Shown here: positions 57,186 through 64,000 of the stretch, piece after piece
Layout of the letters: each line of letters begins with the position of its first letter
Numbering within the stretch: the stretch's first letter is position 1
From: Cephaloticoccus capnophilus
Lineage (GTDB): Bacteria; Verrucomicrobiota; Verrucomicrobiia; Opitutales; Opitutaceae
Direction: 5' to 3'
Assembly: GCF_001580045.1 (NCBI RefSeq)
Contig: NZ_LSZP01000059.1
Coordinates: forward strand, 1-64,000
DNA length: 64,000 nucleotides
Translations under genes and position numbers: made by a program
The notes under the pieces: model-generated
Database searches by the model: none
Told to the model about the DNA's origin: nothing
Seen by the model: the letters and a program-made list of their open reading frames with translations, nothing else

Positions 57186-58208
57186 TTACGGCTTCCGCTC
57201 CGGTATCAGTAGCGAAGCGACAATTGCCGTGCCGAGGACGCTGGCGATTACGGTGAGCGAGGCACCGATCCCGATATGAATATCAGCCATCTCTATAAGC
57301 ATTTTTACGCCGATGAAGCACAGCACGAGGGCGAGTCCGACTTTTAGGTAACGGAACAGCTCCATGATGCCGTTTAGCGCAAAGTAGAGCGAGCGCAGAC
57401 CCAAGATAGCAAAAACATTGGAGGTGAGCGCGATGAAGCCGTCGCGCGTAATCGCTAAGACTGCCGGGAGCGAATCGAGTGCGAAAACGAGGTCGCTCGT
57501 TTCGATAACGATCAGGACAACAAAGAGCGAGGTCGCTACGCGTCGCAGCTTGCGGCTGCCACCCGCCTCTTCACTGCGTTTCTCTTTTATGAAAAACTGC
57601 CCGTCGTGTGGCTTGTCGCTGATCGGAAAGAAGCGGCGAAAGAGTTTTACCGTAAAACTGTGCTCGGGGTTGACGTCGGCCTCGGCCTTGCTGGGTAGGG
57701 CCATTTTGATGCCCGTATAAATGAGGAAGGCTCCGAAGAGGTAGAGCACCCAGTGGAAGCGCGCGATGATACTCACGCCGACCAAGATAAACACCGCGCG
57801 CATGACGACGGCTCCGACGATCCCCCAGAAGAGCACGCGGTGTTGGTAACGCGTCGCAACCTTGAAGGAGGTAAAGACGAGGATGAACACGAACACGTTG
57901 TCTATGCTCAGCGAGAGCTCGATGAGGTAAGCCGCCAGAAACTCCTGCGCGGCGGCTGCACCGCGCCACCACCAGATTAGGCCGTTAAACGCCAGTGCCA
58001 GCGTCACCCACACCGCGCACCAGCCGAGTGCCTCCTTCATTTTTACCTCGTGTGCCTTGCGCTGAAAAACCCCGAGGTCGATTGCCAGCATCGCTGAGAT
58101 AAACAGGAAAAATCCGCCCCAAGCCCACCAAGGTAGGGCGGGGAGAGGATCCACGATTGCGAAAAAAGGAATGGCCGATTCGACGGCAGTGCTAGGCATC
58201 ACAGGCAT
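57186..58208 (-). CDS. TerC/Alx family integral membrane protein
   Basis: About 340 residues starting at ATG 58208 (or 58199, three codons later). Nine or so membrane helices with the family motifs FLAAYLIELSLSIDNVFVFILVFTSF and VLIVIETSDLVFALDSLPAVLAITRDGFIALTSNVFAILGLRSLYFAL, both containing conserved Asp residues in membrane helices. Relatives export Mn2+ or Ca2+ (Alx, MeeF) or confer tellurite resistance. A Mg2+ transporter gene (mgtE) is divergent from it, with 107 bases between, so a shared metal-ion response is possible. I see no yybP-ykoY riboswitch consensus in the gap. Confidence 0.9.
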   Translation of the reverse strand: MPVMPSTAVESAIPFFAIVDPLPALPWWAWGGFFLFISAMLAIDLGVFQRKAHEVKMKEALGWCAVWVTLALAFNGLIWWWRGAAAAQEFLAAYLIELSLSIDNVFVFILVFTSFKVATRYQHRVLFWGIVGAVVMRAVFILVGVSIIARFHWVLYLFGAFLIYTGIKMALPSKAEADVNPEHSFTVKLFRRFFPISDKPHDGQFFIKEKRSEEAGGSRKLRRVATSLFVVLIVIETSDLVFALDSLPAVLAITRDGFIALTSNVFAILGLRSLYFALNGIMELFRYLKVGLALVLCFIGVKMLIEMADIHIGIGASLTVIASVLGTAIVASLLIPERKP

Positions 58209-58315
58209 GAGTGCGGCCAGTGTGGGTGTGCGGATTCTGCCTTCGAGCGTTTTATTTTTGGCGTAGGTTTTGAGGACTCGCCAAAACGGGTTTTCGTTTG
58301 GCAGCGTCGCTCCCA

Positions 58316-59710
58316 ATGTCAGGTTCTGGAAACACTGCCGAGCTAAGAAACCAGTTAATCGCGCTGCTGCGCGCACACGACACGGCGGGCCTGCGCGCGA
58401 CGCTCAAACCTTGGTTGCCCGTCGACCTCGCCCCAATCATCGGCGACTTGCCCGTAGAGCTGCTTGCGCAACTTTTCCGCACGACCTCGCGCGATCTCGC
58501 GGCGGCCACTTTTCCTTATTTGGAGCACGAGTCGCAGCGGCATTTGCTCAAACTGATGACGCCCGAGCAGAGCGCGGCCCTGCTCAATGCGCTGCCGCCT
58601 GACGACCGCACGGCCTTTCTCGACGACCTGCCGCTGGAGCATGCGATGCAGCTGCTCTCCCTGCTCACGCCTGACGAGCGCGAAATCGCCAAGGCCCTAC
58701 TCGCCTATCCCGAGCACAGTGTGGGCCGAATGATGACGCTCGACTACGTGGCGGTGCGGCCCGAGTGGAGCGTTTCCGAGGCGCTCGACTACATTCGCAC
58801 GCACGGCTACGACCGCGAGACGCTCAACGTCGTTTACGTGGTCGATGAGCACGGGCGGCTTATCGACGACGTGCGCGTGCGGCGCTTCCTTCTCTGCACG
58901 TCCGACCAGTCCGTGCGTGATTTGATGGATGGTAATTTCTCCGCGCTCTCGCCCTACGATGACCGCGAGACCGCACTTGAAGTCTTTCGCAAATACGACC
59001 GCGTAGCCCTTCCTGTGGTGGGTGAGGGGAGAAAACTCATGGGCATCGTCACGGTCGACGACATGCTCGACGTCGCCGAAGAAGAGGCCACCGAGGACAT
59101 CCAAAAGCTCGGCGGTAGTGCCGCCTTCGACGAGCCCTACACGACCACTCCTTATGTGCAGATGCTGCGTAAGCGCGCGCCCTGGCTCGCGCTGCTCTTA
59201 GTCGGCGAGATGTTTACGGCGACGGCGATGGGCTACTTCGAGGAAGAGCTTTCCCGTGCGGTCGTCCTCGCGCTGTTTATCCCGCTTGTTATCAGCGCAG
59301 GTGGAAATGCCGGCTCGCAGGCGGCGACACTCATTATCCGCGCGCTCGCGCTGGGTGAGTTTACGCTGCGCGAATGGTGGCGGGTGATGTATCGCGAATT
59401 GTTCGTAGGCGCATCCCTGGGCGTGATTTTGGGAACGATTGGGTTTTGCCGAGTCGCACTCTGGGAGCTCGCCTCACCCGGGATTTACGGCGAGCACACG
59501 ATGCTGATCGGGGTGACGCTCGGCGTCGCGCTTTCGGGCATTGTCCTTTGGGGGTCGCTCGTGGGGTCGATGTTCCCGCTGCTGCTCAAACGCATCGGGC
59601 TCGACCCAGCCACATCGAGTGCGCCCTTCGTGGCGACGATGGTCGATGTGACGGGACTCGTGATTTACTTCAGCGTGGCCTTTGTCGTTCTGCGCGGCAC
59701 GCTCCTGTAG
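58316..59710 (+). CDS. mgtE: Magnesium transporter MgtE
   Basis: 464 residues from ATG 58316 (MSGSGNTAELRNQL). Cytoplasmic MgtE_N superhelix (about 20-130; LPPDDRTAFLDDLPLEHAMQLLSLL), a CBS pair (about 135-255; VGRMMTLDYVAVRPEWSVSEAL and LMGIVTVDDMLDVAEEEATEDI) and five membrane helices including GGNAGSQAATLIIRALALGEF and DPATSSAPFVATMVDVTGLVIYF, the Mg2+ pore motif. The CBS and N domains sense Mg2+ and gate the pore. The domain order and length are canonical. Confidence 0.95.
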   Translation: MSGSGNTAELRNQLIALLRAHDTAGLRATLKPWLPVDLAPIIGDLPVELLAQLFRTTSRDLAAATFPYLEHESQRHLLKLMTPEQSAALLNALPPDDRTAFLDDLPLEHAMQLLSLLTPDEREIAKALLAYPEHSVGRMMTLDYVAVRPEWSVSEALDYIRTHGYDRETLNVVYVVDEHGRLIDDVRVRRFLLCTSDQSVRDLMDGNFSALSPYDDRETALEVFRKYDRVALPVVGEGRKLMGIVTVDDMLDVAEEEATEDIQKLGGSAAFDEPYTTTPYVQMLRKRAPWLALLLVGEMFTATAMGYFEEELSRAVVLALFIPLVISAGGNAGSQAATLIIRALALGEFTLREWWRVMYRELFVGASLGVILGTIGFCRVALWELASPGIYGEHTMLIGVTLGVALSGIVLWGSLVGSMFPLLLKRIGLDPATSSAPFVATMVDVTGLVIYFSVAFVVLRGTLL

Positions 59711-59824
59711 CGCGAGCAAGTGTTGTGAGCTTGCTGCGTCCTGCCGGGTGGTTTTGTGCATCATCACTTTTGCCTAAAAAAACCGTGCAGTGCCCACAGC
59801 GGACACTATTTTCCGTCCCCAATC

Positions 59825-61696
59825 ATGGCTGAGCCCGCCCCAAGCAACGCCGCTCCTCCGCTCAAAAACAGCGCGCTCATTCGGCGGCTCTTCGGTTTGG
59901 CTTGGGCTTACCGCTTGCACTGTGTGCGGGTGCTTTTTTTGCAACTGGTCTTGCTCACGATCGGGATTGCGGGGCTTTCGTTCACGGGGCTGGGGATCGA
60001 CTACATCCGCTCGCATGTGGAGGGCGTTTCTTTTGATGCGACGGTGTTCGGACTTGTGCCACCGGCAGCATGGCCGCCGCTGTATGTGCTCGCTGCGCTC
60101 GCGTGTGGGGTTTTGCTGCTCGCGCTTGCCCGCGCCGTCCTAAACTTCCTTTACGCGGTCTCTATCAACAGGCTCGTGCAACAAAAGCTCGTCGTCGATT
60201 TGCGCGCTGAGGTTTACGATAAGCTCCAGCGGCTATCCTTCCGGTTTTTCGACGCAAACAACACAGGCTCGATCATCACGCGCGTCACGGGCGACGTGCA
60301 GGCGGTGCGGATGTTTGTCGATCAGGTGCTGATGCAGAGCGTGATCATGGTGATCTCGCTCACGGTTTACGTGGCCTACATGGTGCATCTGCACGTGGGG
60401 CTTACGCTGGCCTGTCTGGCGACGACGCCGCTGCTCGCGTGGCTCTCCACTTGGTTTTCAAAAAAAATCGAGCCCGAGTATCGGCTCAATCGCACGCTCT
60501 TCGAGCGCATGATCCAGAGTTTTTCCGAGAGCATCCAAGGGATAGGAGTGACCAAGGGCTTCGGACGTGAGGCTGAGGATCGCGAGCGTTTCGGCCGCGC
60601 TAACCGCGCCGTCTACGAGCAGCAGCGCGGGATTTTTTGGAAGGTGAGCCTCTTCTCTCCTGCCGTGGGCGCACTGACGCGGATCAACATGGTCGTCCTC
60701 CTCGGCTACGGCGGCTGGCTCGTGATCGATGGGCAACTCCCACTCGGCACGGGGCTAATCGTTTTTGCCGGACTGCTTGAGCAATTTTCCGGCCAAGTGA
60801 ACAGCGTGGCGACGCTCGTAAACAGCGTGCAGCAATCCCTTATTGGTGCACGCCGTGTGTTCGAAATCTTGGACTCACCTGTCGAGGTGCAAAGCGCGCC
60901 CGATGCCGTGCGCTGCGGACGGCTGCGCGGCGCGGTGTGCTTCGAGCGGGTGAGTTTTGCCTACACAGGCATCACGCCGGTGCTGCGCGATATCGACCTC
61001 GAAGTCGCCCCTGGCCAATGTGTCGCGATCCTCGGCCCCACTGGCGCGGGTAAGAGCGTGCTGATGAGCCTCATCCCGCGCTTTTTCGACCCAGTCTCGG
61101 GACGGCTCCTCATCGATGGACTCGACGCGCGCGACCTGCATCTCGACGACTTGCGGCGCAACATCGGGCTCGTTTTTCAAGAGAGCTTTTTGTTTTCCAA
61201 CACTGTCGCCGCGAACATCGCCTTTGGCTGTCCGGATGCGACGAGCGCGCAAATCGAGAAAGCCGCCAAAATCGCTGCTGCGCACGACTTCATCATGGCC
61301 CTGCCTCAAGGCTACGACACGGTCCTCGGCGAGAGCGGCAGTGGCCTCTCCGGCGGGCAACGCCAGCGCTTGGCAATCGCGCGGGCCGTCCTCCTCGAGC
61401 CGTCAATCTTGCTTCTCGACGACCCGACTGCCGCGATCGATAGCGAGACCGAGCACGAGATTTTTGAGGCACTCGACCGGGCGATTGCAGGGCGCACGAC
61501 GTTCATTGTTGCGCACCGGTTGAGCACGCTGCGTCGCGCGGATTTCATTATCGTGATGGAGGAGGGGCGCATCGTGCAGCGCGGCACGCACGCCGAGTTG
61601 ATGCGCCAACCCGGGGCTTACCGTCGCGTCGCCCAACTCCAACTAATCGACGGCGCCGCTTTGCACGAAGAGGCAGAGGGGAGGGGATTGGTATGA
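59825..61696 (+). CDS. ABC exporter half-transporter, subunit with degenerate catalytic site
   Basis: 623 residues from ATG 59825 (MAEPAPSNAAPP). N-terminal six-helix exporter domain (about 25-330), C-terminal ATPase with Walker A GPTGAGKSVLMSLIPRF, Q-loop VFQESFLFSNTV, signature SGLSGGQRQRLAIARAVLLE and Walker B ILLLDDPTAAIDSETE. The position after the Walker B Asp is Asp, not the catalytic Glu. The next gene overlaps it by ATGA. The pair therefore looks like a TM287/288-type heterodimer with one inactive and one active ATP site. Substrate unknown (lipids, drugs or peptides). Confidence 0.92.
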   Translation: MAEPAPSNAAPPLKNSALIRRLFGLAWAYRLHCVRVLFLQLVLLTIGIAGLSFTGLGIDYIRSHVEGVSFDATVFGLVPPAAWPPLYVLAALACGVLLLALARAVLNFLYAVSINRLVQQKLVVDLRAEVYDKLQRLSFRFFDANNTGSIITRVTGDVQAVRMFVDQVLMQSVIMVISLTVYVAYMVHLHVGLTLACLATTPLLAWLSTWFSKKIEPEYRLNRTLFERMIQSFSESIQGIGVTKGFGREAEDRERFGRANRAVYEQQRGIFWKVSLFSPAVGALTRINMVVLLGYGGWLVIDGQLPLGTGLIVFAGLLEQFSGQVNSVATLVNSVQQSLIGARRVFEILDSPVEVQSAPDAVRCGRLRGAVCFERVSFAYTGITPVLRDIDLEVAPGQCVAILGPTGAGKSVLMSLIPRFFDPVSGRLLIDGLDARDLHLDDLRRNIGLVFQESFLFSNTVAANIAFGCPDATSAQIEKAAKIAAAHDFIMALPQGYDTVLGESGSGLSGGQRQRLAIARAVLLEPSILLLDDPTAAIDSETEHEIFEALDRAIAGRTTFIVAHRLSTLRRADFIIVMEEGRIVQRGTHAELMRQPGAYRRVAQLQLIDGAALHEEAEGRGLV

Positions 61697-63570
61697 GCAC
61701 TGCGAAAACCAAAGTGGCGGAAAGCGCGCAAACGCCGCCACCGCCCGCGAAAGAAGCCCTTACGCTCAACGATACTGACCACGAAAACGAGGTGCAGTTT
61801 AAGCCGCTGGAGTGGGGCTTGATTCGGCGACTTTTTGGCTATGCGAAACCGGTTAAGGGCAAGGTCGCTTGGCTCGTAGCGCTCACGCTCACGCGCTCCG
61901 TGCAATTGCCCATGATTACTTGGGCAGTCAGCCTCATCATCTCGGGCCCGATCGCCGGACACGATACGCAGATGCTGCTTTGGGCCTTGCTCGGCTACCT
62001 CGTGCTCGCACTCAGTACGGACGGGATTTTTCACTTCCGCATGCGCTTCGCGCTCGAAGTCGGCGAGTCGGTCGTTAGCGGCTTGCGCACCGAGATTTTT
62101 GAGAAAGTGCAACGCCAGCCGATGGGCTTTTTCCATCGCGTGAAGCTGGGCCGCGTCCTCGGGCGGGTGACGAGCGACGTCGAGTCGCTGCGCGTGGGAA
62201 TCCAAGATGTGCTCTTCGTCACTATCACGCAAGGTGGCCAGCTTATCGTCGCCGCCATCATTATGGCGTTTTGCGACTTCGTGCTTTTCCTCGTTGTGGT
62301 GGGCATGGCACCGATCCTCTGGGGCGTGAACCGGCACTTCCGCATGCGGCTGAGTAGCGAGTCGCGCGCCGCGAGCGAGAGCTTTAGCCGCGTGACTGCG
62401 ACGCTCGCCGAATCGGTCAACGGGATTCGGGTGACCCAAGGCTTCGTCCGCCAGGAAACCAATGCCGGCCTCTTCCGCAATCTGCTCAACACCCATTCGC
62501 GCTTCAACTTGGCCCTCGCTCGCACCTCGGCGATTCTCATCCCGATGCTGGAGCTCAACAGCCAGTTCTTCATCGCGATTCTGCTCATGGTCGGTGGCTG
62601 GCGCACCTTTCACGACTTGATGACGATCGCCGACCTCATCCAGTTTTTCTTCCTCGCTAACCTCTTCTTCTCGCCGCTCGCCACCCTCGGAGCCCAATAC
62701 AACAACGCCCTCGTTGCGATGGCCGGAGCCGAGCGCGTCTTCTGGCTGATCGACCACAAGCCCGACTGGGAAGATGCGCCAGATGCGCAGCCCTTACCCG
62801 ACCCGCGCGGGCAGGGTGCGGCGATTACCCGAGGCGCGCGCGTCGAGTTTCGCAACGTCACCTTTGGCTACGATCCGCAGAAACCGGTGCTCCACGACAT
62901 CAACTTTACCGCTGAGCCCGGCCAAACTATCGGCCTCGTCGGTCACACCGGTAGCGGCAAAAGCTCGATCATCGGCCTCGTTGCCAAGTTCTACCTGCCC
63001 ACGGCGGGCGAGGTCTTTGTCGACGCGCACGAAGTCCGCACGATCACGAGCCACTCGCTGCACCAGCAAATGGGCATCGTCCAGCAGCAGAACTTCCTCT
63101 TTACCGGCACGGTATTGGAAAACATCCGCATGAGTCGCCCCGAGGCGAGCGATGACGAAGTGCGCGAAGCCGCTCGCCGGCTCGACTGCCTAGACATCTT
63201 TGAGGCCTTGCCTGACGGACTTTTAACCGAAGTCGGCGAGCGCGGAAGCGGCCTATCCGTTGGCCAGCGGCAACTCATCTGCTTCACTCGTGCGCTGCTC
63301 GCTGACCCGCGCATCGTTATCCTTGATGAGGCGACCAGCTCCATCGATGCGATGACGGAGGCACGGCTGCAAACCGCCCTCGTCGAGCTTCTGCGCGGAC
63401 GCACCAGCTTTATCGTGGCGCACCGGCTCAGCACGATCCGCCACGCCGATCAAGTGCTCGTCCTCGACCAAGGCCGCATCGTCGAGCGCGGCCGGCACGA
63501 AGAACTCGTCGCGCTCGGTGGCCGCTACAACGAGCTCTACTCCCAGTTCGTCCAAACGGCGGGGGACTAA
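61693..63570 (+). CDS. ABC exporter half-transporter, subunit with catalytic Glu
   Basis: 625 residues. Exporter transmembrane domain (about 40-345) and ATPase with Walker A GHTGSGKSSIIGLVAKF, Q-loop GIVQQQNFLFTGTVLENI, degenerate signature SGLSVGQRQLICFTRALL (LSVGQ instead of LSGGQ) and Walker B IVILDEATSSIDAMTE with the catalytic Glu, then switch His VAHRLSTIRHAD. Its Glu pairs with the canonical LSGGQ of the partner encoded upstream, while its LSVGQ pairs with the partner's Asp site, the complementary pattern of heterodimeric exporters. ATGA overlap ensures equal synthesis. Confidence 0.93.
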   Translation: MSTAKTKVAESAQTPPPPAKEALTLNDTDHENEVQFKPLEWGLIRRLFGYAKPVKGKVAWLVALTLTRSVQLPMITWAVSLIISGPIAGHDTQMLLWALLGYLVLALSTDGIFHFRMRFALEVGESVVSGLRTEIFEKVQRQPMGFFHRVKLGRVLGRVTSDVESLRVGIQDVLFVTITQGGQLIVAAIIMAFCDFVLFLVVVGMAPILWGVNRHFRMRLSSESRAASESFSRVTATLAESVNGIRVTQGFVRQETNAGLFRNLLNTHSRFNLALARTSAILIPMLELNSQFFIAILLMVGGWRTFHDLMTIADLIQFFFLANLFFSPLATLGAQYNNALVAMAGAERVFWLIDHKPDWEDAPDAQPLPDPRGQGAAITRGARVEFRNVTFGYDPQKPVLHDINFTAEPGQTIGLVGHTGSGKSSIIGLVAKFYLPTAGEVFVDAHEVRTITSHSLHQQMGIVQQQNFLFTGTVLENIRMSRPEASDDEVREAARRLDCLDIFEALPDGLLTEVGERGSGLSVGQRQLICFTRALLADPRIVILDEATSSIDAMTEARLQTALVELLRGRTSFIVAHRLSTIRHADQVLVLDQGRIVERGRHEELVALGGRYNELYSQFVQTAGD

Positions 63571-63839
63571 GGGGCAGCGACCACGAACCAAAGCGCGCAC
63601 CTCGCCGTTCACGGCGAGGTCAAGCGAGGCCATCGTCATATGGAGCCGAAGGCTCCCCTAGCTTGTGGAGGAGAAGCTCCGACCGCAGGGTCGGAGTTCT
63701 TCACTGAGGCGAGCCACCAACGCTCGCTCGCCAAAATAGAAGGGGCACTGCCCCCCAGATTTTCCTAGGCAAGCGCGGAAGGCTGCGCCTAGATAAGGCG
63801 TTGCTTTCAGAGGAAAGCGCACCCTAACTAAAAATTCCT
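63571..63839. other. Intergenic region with three consecutive hairpins
   Basis: ACCTCGCCG-TTCA-CGGCGAGGT (63599-63620), GGAGCC-GAA-GGCTCC (63642-63656) and CTCCGACC-GCAG-GGTCGGAG (63677-63696), the last followed by TTCTT, which may be the exporter operon's terminator. No gene is supported in the gap. Confidence 0.6.
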
Positions 63840-64000
63840 ATGGCAAAAAAAACTGCACCTGCACCCGCCCGTAAAGCTAACGCCGCTTTCATGAAGCCCG
63901 TCACTCCAGACGCAGCGCTCGCCGCTGTTGTCGGCTCTGCTCCGCTTCCCCGCACAGAGCTCACCAAGAAGCTCTGGGATTACATTAAGAAGAACGGGCT
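63840..64000 (+). CDS. SWIB/MDM2-domain protein, N-terminal part (truncated by window end)
   Basis: ATG 63840 opens a frame that runs to the right edge (53 codons). After a basic Ala/Pro/Lys-rich leader (MAKKTAPAPARKANAAF) the start of a SWIB domain is visible: MKPVTPDAALAAVVGSAPLPRTELTKKLWDYIKKNGL. Small SWIB proteins with this arrangement occur in the Planctomycetes-Verrucomicrobia-Chlamydiae group and in plants, and are chromatin-associated or suspected DNA-binding proteins. The C-terminal half lies outside the window. Confidence 0.88.
   Translation, partial: MAKKTAPAPARKANAAFMKPVTPDAALAAVVGSAPLPRTELTKKLWDYIKKNG

Noticed and set aside
58209-58376. Longer TerC protein starting at 58376
   Set aside because: The extra 56 residues are antisense to the mgtE start and have no membrane or family features.
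59825-63570. The exporter pair as a bacteriocin or toxin export system
   Set aside because: No peptidase C39 domain, precursor peptide or immunity gene is present nearby.

Overview
The window looks like a chromosomal segment of a Verrucomicrobiota bacterium, probably of the Opitutae/Opitutaceae type. The support is indirect: a PEP-CTERM sorting signal at the left edge, TonB-dependent receptors whose N-termini carry 'LSPFEV'-like TonB boxes and end in a C-terminal Phe, a SWIB-domain protein at the right edge, PhyH/Gfo-Idh-MocA/DUF2264 genes, high GC content with scarce Shine-Dalgarno sites, and frequent 4-base ATGA gene overlaps. The assignment is inference; no rRNA or other taxonomic marker is present.

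Left part (1-21 kb): the tail of a PEP-CTERM protein; the murein-recycling ligase mpl; a NitT/TauT-type ABC pair behind a secreted TPR protein; a MacAB-like efflux operon; coaD; the phospholipid pair pgsA-pgpA; and a carbohydrate ABC locus with two permeases, no ATPase and three consecutive paralogous membrane-anchored solute-binding proteins. A perfect 21-bp palindrome lies just upstream of the first binding-protein gene. A tRNA-Cys(GCA), a Gfo/Idh/MocA oxidoreductase, a beta-hydroxyacid dehydrogenase and an unusual XRE-HTH/metallo-beta-lactamase fusion follow.

Middle (21-35 kb, accessory): three TonB-dependent receptors, two of them close duplicates that also share the intergenic hairpin behind the gene; an IS200/IS605-type element with an intact tnpB but a tnpA frameshifted before its catalytic Tyr; a divergent PhyH dioxygenase/AraC regulator pair; a low-GC orphan methyltransferase; and a DUF2264 protein. 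This resembles a nutrient (perhaps glycan or glycoside) uptake locus of unknown substrate.

Right part (35-64 kb): a CPA2 antiporter, aspS, two carboxylate/amino-acid transporters, DedA, a LysR regulator divergent from leuC-leuD, an ExbB/ExbD pair, and an envelope-glycan region (four glycosyltransferases, an SPT/AONS-type PLP enzyme, a methyltransferase and a flippase-like membrane protein). After that come DUF6580, TerC, MgtE, a heterodimeric ABC exporter with one degenerate ATP site, and the start of a SWIB gene. Several long intergenic hairpins of unrelated sequence are scattered through the window.

The candidates most worth following are the three-binding-protein ABC operon with its operator-like palindrome, the HTH-MBL fusion, the TnpB element and its predicted guide, and the duplicated receptor/PhyH/AraC locus with a shared TTATCGGAT motif.
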